Assembly (NCBI GenBank): GCA_039916225.1 | Contig: JBDSLU010000008.1 | Coordinates: 1-32,522 of the forward strand | Source of the DNA: JBDSLU01 sp039916225 | GTDB taxonomy: Bacteria; Acidobacteriota; Vicinamibacteria; Vicinamibacterales; Vicinamibacteraceae | DNA length: 32,522 nt | Direction: 5' to 3' | Shown: positions 24,749 through 31,924 of the stretch, one piece after another | Numbering within the stretch: position 1 is the first letter of the stretch | How the letters are laid out: the number at the start of each line of letters is the position of its first letter | The notes under the pieces: generated by a model | Databases searched by the model: none | Seen by the model: only the letters and a program-made list of their open reading frames with translations | Told to the model about the DNA's origin: nothing | Program-made: the position numbers and the translations under genes

Positions 24749-25438
24749 ATGCGAATCCTGCTGGTAGAAGACGAGCCGCACGCCGCCCACGTCCTGGCAA
24801 AGGGGCTCCGTGAGCAGGCCTACGCGGTCGACGTGGCGAGCGACGGCGAGGCCGCAATCTTCCAGGCGGCCACCAACGACTACGATGGCGTCATCCTCGA
24901 TCTGATGCTGCCAGTCGTCGACGGGCTGGTCGTCTGCCGGACGATTCGTGAAGCCGGCTGCAAGGTCCCGATCCTGATGCTCACCGCTCGCGACGCGGTC
25001 GAAGCGCGCGTCGACGGGCTCGACGCTGGGGCCGACGACTACCTCGTGAAACCGTATGACTTCCGCGAGTTGACGGCGCGTCTGCGCGCGCTGATTCGCC
25101 GGGGCAGTCAGCCGGTCACGCCGGAGCGCCTGGTCGTCGGTTCGCTGACCGTCGACACTCGGCGCCACCGCGTGATTCGCGGTGGGCAGGAGACGTTGCT
25201 ACCAGCAAAGGAGTACGCGCTCCTCGAGTACTTGGCCCGCCGTGCCGGCGACGTCGTCAGTCGTGGTGAGATTGCCGAGCACGTCTGGGACGAGCACTTC
25301 GACCCGCTGTCCAATGTCGTCGACGTATATGTGCAGCGGCTCCGCAGGAGGTTCGATCGGCCGGGAGCCGCGTCCATCATTCGCACTCGCCGCGGCGAGG
25401 GCTATCAGCTTGTCAGTGAAGACGACAACTGTGGGTAG
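24749..25438 (+). CDS. OmpR/PhoB-family response regulator
   Basis: This 229-residue two-component regulator has a receiver domain at residues 1-115. Acidic residues lie in VEDEP, the phosphoacceptor is Asp51 in GVILDLMLP, Thr79 is in LMLTAR and Lys101 in LVKPYDF. The winged-helix effector domain (about 125-222) follows, with LTVDTRRHRVIRGG, LPAKEYALLEYLARRAGDVVSRGEI and the recognition helix region NVVDVYVQRLRRRFD, ending in IRTRRGEGYQL. It belongs to the CusR/QseB-like branch. It is divergent from the TolC-adaptor-RND operon and directly precedes its kinase, whose start lies inside this gene. Likely targets are the pump operon and, from the shared direct repeats, both flanking PAP2 genes (inference). 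Confidence 0.92.
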   Translation: MRILLVEDEPHAAHVLAKGLREQAYAVDVASDGEAAIFQAATNDYDGVILDLMLPVVDGLVVCRTIREAGCKVPILMLTARDAVEARVDGLDAGADDYLVKPYDFRELTARLRALIRRGSQPVTPERLVVGSLTVDTRRHRVIRGGQETLLPAKEYALLEYLARRAGDVVSRGEIAEHVWDEHFDPLSNVVDVYVQRLRRRFDRPGAASIIRTRRGEGYQLVSEDDNCG

Positions 25439-26819
25439 TCTGTCGCTGCAGGCCCGGCTGACCATCTGGTGCGTGGCGGTCGTCGTCGCTGTGGTGGCGT
25501 CGTTCGCCGTGGTCGTGCTGATCACACAGAGCCAGATCGGTCTACGACGCGTCGACGACGAACTGGCCGCAACGCAGGCGCAGCTCGTGAAGATGCTCGG
25601 CGAGGAAATGGAGGAGGTCGGTCCACCGCGCGCGGCCGAGGAGGCTGTCGAGATTCTGTCGGCCCAAGAGCGGCCCATCGCCGTGCTCAGCGCCGCCGGG
25701 GAGATTCTCGCGAGTCGCTTCGAAGGCCCGGACATGGCGGCCGTCTGGGGCGGTGCTGCGCCGCGACCGCAAGTCACGACCATCGAATCGCGCGGCGACC
25801 GGTGGCGCGTCGACGTCCGACGCGAGACACTGCGGAGCACGGCGTTCATTCTGGTGGTCTCGAGCTCGCTGAAGATGCTGGCGCGGGATCAACAGGATGT
25901 CCGCCAGGCCCTGCTCGTCGGCATTCCGCTGGCGTTGTTGTTGGCCGCCGGAGGGGGGTTGTGGCTCGCGTCCGTCGGGTTGCGCCCGATCAGCGTCATG
26001 GCAGGTCGTGCGGCCAGCCTTCCGCTGACCGGCGAGGACGACCTGGGCCCGCCGGTGAGAAACGACGAGCTGGGGCAGTTGACGCAGGCGTTCAACGCGC
26101 TCGTCGCCCGGCTGCGGTTGGCGTTGCGCATGCAGCGGCAGTTCATGGCCGACGCCTCGCACGAACTGCGAAACCCCGTCTCGGTGATTCGCGTCGCGGC
26201 CGATGTCGCGCTGAGCCGTCCCCACCGCGACGAAGCCGACTATCGGGAGACGCTGGAGATGACGGCGGTCCAGTCGCGGCGACTGAGCACCCTCGTCGAC
26301 GACATGCTGGTGCTGGCGCGCGCCGACGCCGGCGGCTATCCCCTGCGGCCGGTTGAGTTCATCCTCGACGATGTCATCGATGCCTGCCGGCAGGCGGTGG
26401 GCGTGCTGGCCGCCGCGCGCGGGGTGACAGTGGCGACGTTCGGCGACACGGATGTGGCCATTTACGGCGACCAGGAACTCTTGCAACGGATGTTCTTCAA
26501 TCTGTTCCAGAACGCCGTTCAGCACGCACCCCCGGACAGCGTGGTGACGGTGGATGTCGGTGTCGCGGATGGGGCAGTGCACATTCGTGTGGGAGACCGC
26601 GGTAAGGGAATCGCACCCGAGGACGTCACGAGGATCTTCGACCGCTTCGTGCAGCTCGATCCGTCACGTCGGTCCGAGGGCGCTGGCCTCGGCCTGACGA
26701 TTGCGAGGTGGGTGGCGGAGATCCATGACGGGGCGCTGATGGTGGAGTCGAGCAGTCCGCGGGGCACAACGTTCCGCGTGTCCATCCCAATCAGCAAGGG
26801 CGTGCCGGGCGTCGCTTAG
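25416..26819 (+). CDS. Sensor histidine kinase, HAMP-HisKA-HATPase
   Basis: This 467-residue membrane kinase starts at GTG 25416 or GTG 25431; both overlap the regulator gene (by 23 or 8 bp). TM1 (IWCVAVVVAVVASFAVVVLIT) and TM2 (ALLVGIPLALLLAAGGGLWLASVGL) flank a periplasmic sensor domain of about 130 residues with no recognised ligand motif. HAMP-like RPISVMAGRAASLP follows, then the H-box FMADASHELRNPVSVIR with the phosphorylated His near residue 249. The N-box NLFQNAVQHA, G1 DRGKGIAPED and GAGLGLTIARW complete the ATPase. It is the CusS/QseC type. The sensed signal is unknown; envelope damage or the pump substrate is plausible from the neighbours. Confidence 0.92.
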   Translation: MKTTTVGSLSLQARLTIWCVAVVVAVVASFAVVVLITQSQIGLRRVDDELAATQAQLVKMLGEEMEEVGPPRAAEEAVEILSAQERPIAVLSAAGEILASRFEGPDMAAVWGGAAPRPQVTTIESRGDRWRVDVRRETLRSTAFILVVSSSLKMLARDQQDVRQALLVGIPLALLLAAGGGLWLASVGLRPISVMAGRAASLPLTGEDDLGPPVRNDELGQLTQAFNALVARLRLALRMQRQFMADASHELRNPVSVIRVAADVALSRPHRDEADYRETLEMTAVQSRRLSTLVDDMLVLARADAGGYPLRPVEFILDDVIDACRQAVGVLAAARGVTVATFGDTDVAIYGDQELLQRMFFNLFQNAVQHAPPDSVVTVDVGVADGAVHIRVGDRGKGIAPEDVTRIFDRFVQLDPSRRSEGAGLGLTIARWVAEIHDGALMVESSSPRGTTFRVSIPISKGVPGVA

Positions 26820-26837
26820 CTCAGGGCGGCCAGCGCT

Positions 26838-26854
26838 GTCATCCAGCGTTCATC
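26838..26854 (+). repeat. 11-bp-phased direct repeat upstream of second PAP2 gene (putative response-regulator site)
   Basis: GTCATCCAGCGTTCATC matches the element at 17284-17300 at 16 of 17 positions, with two TCATC half-sites 11 bp apart. A -10-like TAGCAT (26865-26870) begins 10 bp downstream, the same arrangement as at the first site. It lies in the gap between the kinase gene and the PAP2 gene. Confidence 0.5.
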
Positions 26855-26926
26855 TTCCTCTCCGTAGCATCACGTGTGACGACCAAGGCATCGCGGCGGC
26901 GCAGAGATCGTCTCAGGGAGCCAGCG

Positions 26927-27814
26927 TTGTCGTACGTCCGCCTTGTCGGCAGGGTCCTGTCGTTGGTCCTCGCGCTGGCCCTGCCGGCCGCGGCCTCGGG
27001 ACAGGCGCCGGTCGCAGACGTCGGCTTCGGCCCACGGCCGTACTCCAGGCTGTTCGACGCCCCCGCCCGCTACCGGCTGGTGCAGCCAGCAGGGCCCGAG
27101 GTGCCACCGCCCCCGCCAAGGCGTAGCGGCTTCAGCGTCCTCCTCCGGACGACGGCGAGCGACTTCAAAGCGCTGCCGCAGCGAAGGTCGACGTGGGCGA
27201 TCCTCGGAATCGGTGCCGCGGCGGCGGCCATCGCGTATCCCTTCGACGACGAGCTCAACGATCACCTGAAAGACGCCGACGGCCTGCGCCGGGCGCTGCG
27301 GCCCGGCAAGTACCTCGGCTACGCGTGGGTGCAGGGATCCGCGGCTGCCGGCATCTACGTGATTGGCCGCTTCGGGATGTCGCGGAAGGACGGCCGCACC
27401 AACAAGATGGCGCACCTCGGCTTCGACCTGCTGCGGGCCAACATCGTCACGCAGGGGTTGACCTACGGGGTCAAGGTCTTGGCCCGGCGCGATCGTCCAA
27501 CCGGCGAATGCTGTTCGTTCCCGTCAGGCCACGCCTCGGTGACGTTCGCGACGGCGGCCGTATTGGAGCGACATCTGGGATACCGCGCCAGCTGGCCGAT
27601 GTTCGTCATTGCCGGCTACGTCGGTGCCAGTCGGCTGGCCGACAACCGCCACTTCCTCAGCGACGTGCTGTTCGGCTCGGCGTTGGGCATGGCCGCCGGA
27701 TGGACCGTCGTGGGACGCCACGGGCGTGAGAGTTTCACGCTCCACCCCGTGCCGATGCGCCGGGGGATCGCCCTGGCGGGCTCATGGGTGCCGCAACGCT
27801 TCACCCGACGCTGA
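26927..27814 (+). CDS. Exported PAP2-family phosphatase (second paralogue)
   Basis: This is a 295-residue protein from TTG 26927, chosen because AGGGAG (26915-26920) lies 6 nt upstream and a compact signal peptide (VRLVGRVLSLVLALALPAAASG) follows at once. A GTG at 26876 would add 17 basic residues and lies at the expected transcription start. Catalytic motifs are complete: KVLARRDRP, SFPSGHAS and SRLADNRHFLSD. The layout (signal peptide, Pro-rich linker, PAP2 core, tail RESFTLHPVPMRRGIALAGSWV) mirrors the paralogue at 17327, with an insert around DELNDHLKDADGLRRALRPGKYLGY. It is a lipid phosphate or pyrophosphate phosphatase of unknown substrate, downstream of and probably controlled by the adjacent two-component pair. 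Confidence 0.88.
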   Translation: MSYVRLVGRVLSLVLALALPAAASGQAPVADVGFGPRPYSRLFDAPARYRLVQPAGPEVPPPPPRRSGFSVLLRTTASDFKALPQRRSTWAILGIGAAAAAIAYPFDDELNDHLKDADGLRRALRPGKYLGYAWVQGSAAAGIYVIGRFGMSRKDGRTNKMAHLGFDLLRANIVTQGLTYGVKVLARRDRPTGECCSFPSGHASVTFATAAVLERHLGYRASWPMFVIAGYVGASRLADNRHFLSDVLFGSALGMAAGWTVVGRHGRESFTLHPVPMRRGIALAGSWVPQRFTRR

Positions 27815-27822
27815 TCGCGATC

Positions 27823-27839
27823 CCCGCCGTTCAGGCGGG
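27823..27839 (+). terminator. Possible hairpin after second PAP2 gene
   Basis: CCCGCC/GGCGGG arms with a GTTCA loop start 9 bp after the PAP2 stop. There is no U-tract, so Rho-independent activity is doubtful. Confidence 0.3.
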
Positions 27840-27928
27840 CCCCGTTGCCCTTACGGCGGGGGAGTCGCCTCGCAGCGCCCCGACGATGCGTGGATGCCAT
27901 CGACCCGGCGGGCGGCGTCCTCGGACAC

Positions 27929-27934
27929 TATACT
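27929..27934 (+). promoter_or_regulatory. Putative -10 box (TATACT) before the RNA methyltransferase
   Basis: TATACT differs from TATAAT at one position and ends 8 nt before an ATG at 27943. That ATG opens a 13-codon reading frame rather than the methyltransferase itself. No -35 consensus is seen. Confidence 0.45.
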
Positions 27935-27942
27935 GGCCGGCG

Positions 27943-27984
27943 ATGGTTTCGACGGGGCGGGTCGTGCTCGCGGGTGCCGCGTGA
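27943..27984 (+). CDS. Possible 13-residue leader peptide, coupled to the methyltransferase start
   Basis: ATG 27943 begins MVSTGRVVLAGAA, ending at TGA 27982-27984, which overlaps the GTG start of the methyltransferase (GTGA). With the -10-like box 8 nt upstream, the message would begin at or next to this ATG. Ribosomes reading this short frame could re-initiate on the main gene, which has no clear Shine-Dalgarno of its own. The peptide has no known relatives that I can name and may be chance. Confidence 0.3.
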   Translation: MVSTGRVVLAGAA

Positions 27985-29198
27985 GCGCACAACGTTGCAA
28001 CGAGCTGCGGCTGACGGGTTCGGGCGGCGCGAACCGGGTCATGGAGGCGGAGCTCAAGCGGCTCGTGATGCGCTCTCCGTTCGACGTGCGCGTCGAGAAA
28101 CCGAAGCGGGAGGGGGAAGCGACGCTGCTCTATCCCTTCGAGGCGTGCAGCGCATGGGTCGCCGCGTGCTATCACCGCACGTCGTCGCGAATCTCCTGGG
28201 ACCTGTGCTCGACCGCCGCGGTGCGGCTCGAGCCGCTCTTCGACGACCTGCTGCCGGTCCTCACGTCGGACGACAGGCTTCCTGGCGGCGGACCGCTGCG
28301 CTTCTCGGTCGAGGTTGGTCCCTCGTTCGACTTCGAGGCGTCGCCATTGCAGCTCCGCGGCGTCGTCAAGAACGCGATCGTCGAGGCATTGGCGTCGCGA
28401 GGTGTGGCGTCCGATGTCGACGCTGAGTCGCCTGACATCGTGTTCGTCGTGCGCCGGGCAGGGATGCCCGAAGCGCGGCGCACGGTGATCGGCATCGACA
28501 TCGGCGGCGGCGCGCGGCATCGACGTGGCGCGCGGGTGGCCTCTGGGCCTGCGCCGCTGCGTGAGACGTTGGCGGCGCAGCTGATCATGTTGTCGCGCTG
28601 GGACGCGCGCAGCGAACCCTTCGTCGATCCGATGGCTGGCGGCGCCACGATTCCGATCGAGGCCGCCGGCCTTGCGAGCGGTGCCGCCATTCGTCGCCCG
28701 TCGGATCTCCCGCTCCACCACCTCGCCGCGTTCAAGGACCTGCCGCGCGAGGCTCCCGACCTGTTTCCAGGAACCGTGCCGCAGATCGCCGCGCTGGACG
28801 TCGACGCAGAACTCATCTCCGCGATGGTGGGCAATCTTCGCGCCGCCGGGCTGACCGGTCCGGCATACGAAAACTCAATCGTCATCGCACAATCTGACGT
28901 TCGAGAGCTGACGCCCCACGGCATCGAGCGCCTGCTGCCCGCTGTACGCGAGATGAGGCCTGGCGTGTTCTGCTTCAATCCGCCGTATGGCGTGCGCATC
29001 GGCGCGGAGCACGGTGACGAGAAGTTGCTCGCGCTCTACGCTGACATGGGCCGTGCCTTCGCTCGCTTCAGCGGCTGGCGTGCGGCCTGTTTCGTCGCCA
29101 ACCCCCAGTTTGTCTACGCCTTCGGCCACGCACCGACCCTGACCAAGCCGGCGAGCAACGCCAACCTCAGCGGCGCGTTTCTCGTGTTCCAGCTGTGA
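27981..29198 (+). CDS. RlmL/Trm14-like class I SAM-dependent RNA methyltransferase
   Basis: This is a 405-residue protein. The N-terminal part contains a THUMP-like segment (PFDVRVEKPKREGEATLLYPFEACSAWVAACYHRTSSRISW, then FSVEVGPSFDFEASPLQLRGVVKNAIVEAL). The C-terminal half is an N6/N2-type methyltransferase: SAM-binding DPMAGGATIPIEAAGLA (usually DPxCGSGT, here Gly-Gly-Ala), an acidic strand end in IAALDVDAELI, and the catalytic CFNPPYGVRIG. The family methylates guanines in 23S rRNA (RlmL) or tRNA (Trm14). Which substrate applies here cannot be told, and the N-terminal ferredoxin-like portion seems reduced. GTG 27981 was chosen from the GTGA overlap; ATG 28041 is an alternative. Its stop overlaps the next GTG at 29195. 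Confidence 0.8.
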   Translation: MSAQRCNELRLTGSGGANRVMEAELKRLVMRSPFDVRVEKPKREGEATLLYPFEACSAWVAACYHRTSSRISWDLCSTAAVRLEPLFDDLLPVLTSDDRLPGGGPLRFSVEVGPSFDFEASPLQLRGVVKNAIVEALASRGVASDVDAESPDIVFVVRRAGMPEARRTVIGIDIGGGARHRRGARVASGPAPLRETLAAQLIMLSRWDARSEPFVDPMAGGATIPIEAAGLASGAAIRRPSDLPLHHLAAFKDLPREAPDLFPGTVPQIAALDVDAELISAMVGNLRAAGLTGPAYENSIVIAQSDVRELTPHGIERLLPAVREMRPGVFCFNPPYGVRIGAEHGDEKLLALYADMGRAFARFSGWRAACFVANPQFVYAFGHAPTLTKPASNANLSGAFLVFQL

Positions 29199-30583
29199 CG
29201 CCAAGAGGGAGCCGAAACCCACACGCCATGACACCGAAACAGGCCGAACTGGCCGACTCCGTCGCAATCGATAGCAGTGCTGAGTCGAACCATCTCTTCA
29301 CCCGGCGTGAAATGCTCGGAGCAGCCGGGCTGGCTGGTGTTGTGGCTTTGGCTGGCGGTGCTGTCGGCGCCGTGCCGCAGACTACGCACACCCGACCCCG
29401 CATCGCCTGCATCGTGAGCTTCTGGGGTGCTCCGGGATCACATGCGGACTGGATCATCACCAAGCTGATGGATGGCTATTGGTGGCAGGGCGCCCACACG
29501 CCTTCGCGGGTAGACGTTGTCTCGGTATACATCCATCAGCGCGACACGAGCGTGCTGGGCCAGAAGATATGCAAGGCTAAAAACATACCGATCTACCAGA
29601 CCGTAGGTGAGGCGGTCGCGCTTGGTGGGACAGAACTCGCGGTAGATGGCGTGGTCATCGTCGGAGAACACGGCGATTACCCAACCGACCTCAAGGGTCA
29701 CTGGCTCCTGCCGCGCTGGTGGATGTACCAGCAGGTGGTCAAGGTCTTCGAGCAGAGCAAGCGCTCCGTGCCGGTCTTCAACGACAAGCACCTCTCCTAC
29801 AATTGGGACGATGCCAAGTGGATGTTCGACAAGTCGCGCGAACTGCACTTTCCGCTGACCGGGGGGTCGTCCATCCCGACCTACTTCCGTGAGCCCGCGA
29901 TCGACCTCGCCGTCGATACCCCTCTCAAGAACTCGATCGTGGTGGGTGGCGCTTCAGATGAAGGAGCCATTTTCCATTGTGTGGACGTGCTCCAGGCCTT
30001 CGTGGAGCGCCGCACGGGCGGTGAGACAGGCGTCAAAGCCGTGCAGTCCGTTCGGGGGCCTGACACGTGGAAATGGGTCGCACAGAATCCCTGGGCGGGC
30101 ACATTGCTGGATTCGGTGGCGAAGCGTTTTGACCTGAAGCCGGAATCCCTTCGGGAGGACGCCAAGGCGAACGCCTGCATCGTCGAGTACAACGACGGAA
30201 CGAAAGGGGCCGTCGTGTCTGGCCGTGACGTGGGCTGGACCTACGCCGCCGACATCGACGGACAGACGCAACCGGCGATCGTCTCGATGCTTGGCTGGCC
30301 CGGTCCGTTCTCGCAGTACCACGCCGCGAACGCTCAACCGCACTGGATCACCGAGATGATGGTGACGAAGACCGAGCCCTTCGATGCGGAGCGGCTGCTG
30401 CTGTCCACCGGGATCGTGAACCACTACATGGAATCGAACTGGGAGAACGGCCGCTACTCGGCCGTTGGCCGCCGGGTCGAGACGCCATTCATGAACATGC
30501 GGTACCACACGACACGGGGACAGATGTTCGAGAAGGGGGCTCGTCCGCCCAACCGGCCATATATACGAGGCTTCGACAAGTAG
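29195..30583 (+). CDS. Tat-exported protein of unknown function, possibly Gfo/Idh-like fold
   Basis: This is a 462-residue protein from GTG 29195 (GTGA overlap with the methyltransferase stop); ATG 29228 is an alternative. A twin-arginine signal (FTRREMLGAAGLAGVVALAGGAVGA) shows folded export. The mature part starts RIACIVSFWGAPGSHADWIITKLMDGY. It has AKNIPIYQTVGEAVALGGTELAVDGVVIVGEHGDYP, a layout like the nucleotide-binding half of Gfo/Idh/MocA proteins. The GxGxxG loop and the EKP motif are missing, so NAD use is doubtful. Later blocks are rich in Trp and Tyr. I cannot assign a function. It lies 21 bp before a dipeptidase-like gene with its own RR-containing leader, so the two probably act together outside the cytoplasm. 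Confidence 0.72.
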   Translation: MTPRGSRNPHAMTPKQAELADSVAIDSSAESNHLFTRREMLGAAGLAGVVALAGGAVGAVPQTTHTRPRIACIVSFWGAPGSHADWIITKLMDGYWWQGAHTPSRVDVVSVYIHQRDTSVLGQKICKAKNIPIYQTVGEAVALGGTELAVDGVVIVGEHGDYPTDLKGHWLLPRWWMYQQVVKVFEQSKRSVPVFNDKHLSYNWDDAKWMFDKSRELHFPLTGGSSIPTYFREPAIDLAVDTPLKNSIVVGGASDEGAIFHCVDVLQAFVERRTGGETGVKAVQSVRGPDTWKWVAQNPWAGTLLDSVAKRFDLKPESLREDAKANACIVEYNDGTKGAVVSGRDVGWTYAADIDGQTQPAIVSMLGWPGPFSQYHAANAQPHWITEMMVTKTEPFDAERLLLSTGIVNHYMESNWENGRYSAVGRRVETPFMNMRYHTTRGQMFEKGARPPNRPYIRGFDK

Positions 30584-30604
30584 ACGGCGCGGGGTCCAAC
30601 ATCA

Positions 30605-31882
30605 ATGAAGCGCCGAGACGTCCTCGAGAGCCTGACACTCCTGCCGATGGCTGCACGTGTACTTCCCATGAAGTCCGTGCTGGCCCCTCCTGCCCCTGGC
30701 TCGAATCCTCCCTCGACGACTCCTCAGAAGAGCTCGATGCCTGCTCTGCATCACGAAGCATTCGTGATGGATGGTCATACGCACGTGATGACCCGTGAGT
30801 TGTTGGCGGGGACGGATATCGGCCAGCGTTATCCGGATGGAAACGTCGATCTGCCCAGAGCCAAAGAAGGCGGCATCGACGCGATGTTCTTCTCGGTCTA
30901 CACCCCCGAAAACTATTACCCCGGACGGTTTGAAACCAAGAACACATTCCGGGTGGTGGAGCTGGCGCTGGACCAGATACAGAAGAACAACGGTGTCATC
31001 GACCTGGCGCTCGATGCCTCAGGCATCGAGCGGATCAACAAGAGTGGCAGAATCGCGGCCTTCCTGGATTTGGAAGGCGGCTATGACCTGTATGGCGACG
31101 TGAACCTGCTGCGGGCCTTGTACCGGCTTGGCCTGCGCTCCATGCAGTTGACCGCTCACAACACCACCAACGCGTTCATCGACGCCTGCAACGACGTGTA
31201 CACCTGGGGCGGTATCAACAGCCACGGGAGAGCTGTGATCAAGGAGATGAACGATCTCGGCATGGTGATCAATGTGGCGCACGCCTCCAACGACGCCATC
31301 ATCCAGTCCGCCGCCGCCAGCCGCCACCCAGTGATCTACAGCCACGGCGGTTTTTACACGATCGTCAATCATCCGCGCTGCATCAGTGACGATGCGGCCA
31401 AAGCCATCGCCGCAAAGGGTGGCGTCATCGGCGTGCATTTCGGGAGCCTCTTCAATAATCCGAAATACTGGGAGTGGCAGAAGCCGCACAATCCCGTCAG
31501 GTCGCAGCCCGTTCCTCAACCCACGACGCCGAGGATCTTCGGGTCACAGGTAACCACGCAGACCATCGAGGAGGTAGATAGGGAGCTGGCGACGACGGTG
31601 CCGTTGAATTTTCGCGGCACGATCCCCGATGAATACTGGATGCACGTGGACCAGCTGGCGCGGGTGATCGACTACGGCGTACGACTGGTCGGCGAAGATC
31701 ACATCGCCCTGGGTTCTGATCTGGACGGCGGGCCGGAACTGCCGCGCGAAATCAACGACGTCAGCGACTATCCTCAGATTACCGTGGCGATGCAAAACCT
31801 CGGTTACGACGATGGGCGAATCAAGAAGATCCTGGGCCTGAACTGGCTCCGGGTGATTCGGCGCGTCACCGAAGGGAAGTGA
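30605..31882 (+). CDS. Membrane dipeptidase-like protein (peptidase M19 family), exported
   Basis: This is a 425-residue protein. The N terminus KRRDVLESLTLLPMAARVLPM resembles a Tat or anchor signal. The M19 (renal dipeptidase) TIM-barrel landmarks are in order: DGHTHV (56-61), LDLEGGYDL with the bridging Glu (about 157), VINVAHAS with a His (about 226), VIYSHGG with a His (about 247), and IALGSDLDGG near the end. The first metal motif reads His-x-His rather than the usual His-x-Asp. The metal site may therefore differ, or the protein may hydrolyse something other than a dipeptide. The ATG has only a weak ribosome site. It is co-directional with the preceding Tat protein and ends 42 bp before a convergent DNA-repair gene. 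Confidence 0.83.
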   Translation: MKRRDVLESLTLLPMAARVLPMKSVLAPPAPGSNPPSTTPQKSSMPALHHEAFVMDGHTHVMTRELLAGTDIGQRYPDGNVDLPRAKEGGIDAMFFSVYTPENYYPGRFETKNTFRVVELALDQIQKNNGVIDLALDASGIERINKSGRIAAFLDLEGGYDLYGDVNLLRALYRLGLRSMQLTAHNTTNAFIDACNDVYTWGGINSHGRAVIKEMNDLGMVINVAHASNDAIIQSAAASRHPVIYSHGGFYTIVNHPRCISDDAAKAIAAKGGVIGVHFGSLFNNPKYWEWQKPHNPVRSQPVPQPTTPRIFGSQVTTQTIEEVDRELATTVPLNFRGTIPDEYWMHVDQLARVIDYGVRLVGEDHIALGSDLDGGPELPREINDVSDYPQITVAMQNLGYDDGRIKKILGLNWLRVIRRVTEGK

Positions 31883-31924
31883 TCGTGCAGCGCTGCTCGA
31901 GAGCGTCGGGTCAGCTGCGGCCCC

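Noticed and set aside
26151..26180. HELRNP instead of HELRTP in the kinase H-box
   Set aside because: Asn at this place is a normal variant of the E-x-x-T/N motif in this kinase family, so it is not a defect.
27944..27960. GGTTTCGACGGGG, resembling the TTCGACGGGG of a tmRNA 5' end
   Set aside because: No tRNA-like 3' end, tag reading frame or acceptor stem partner is present downstream; the sequence is coding or leader DNA.
31887..31896. GCAGCGCTGC palindrome between the dipeptidase-like and DNA-glycosylase genes
   Set aside because: It is only 10 bp with no loop and no U-tract; expected by chance in GC-rich DNA.
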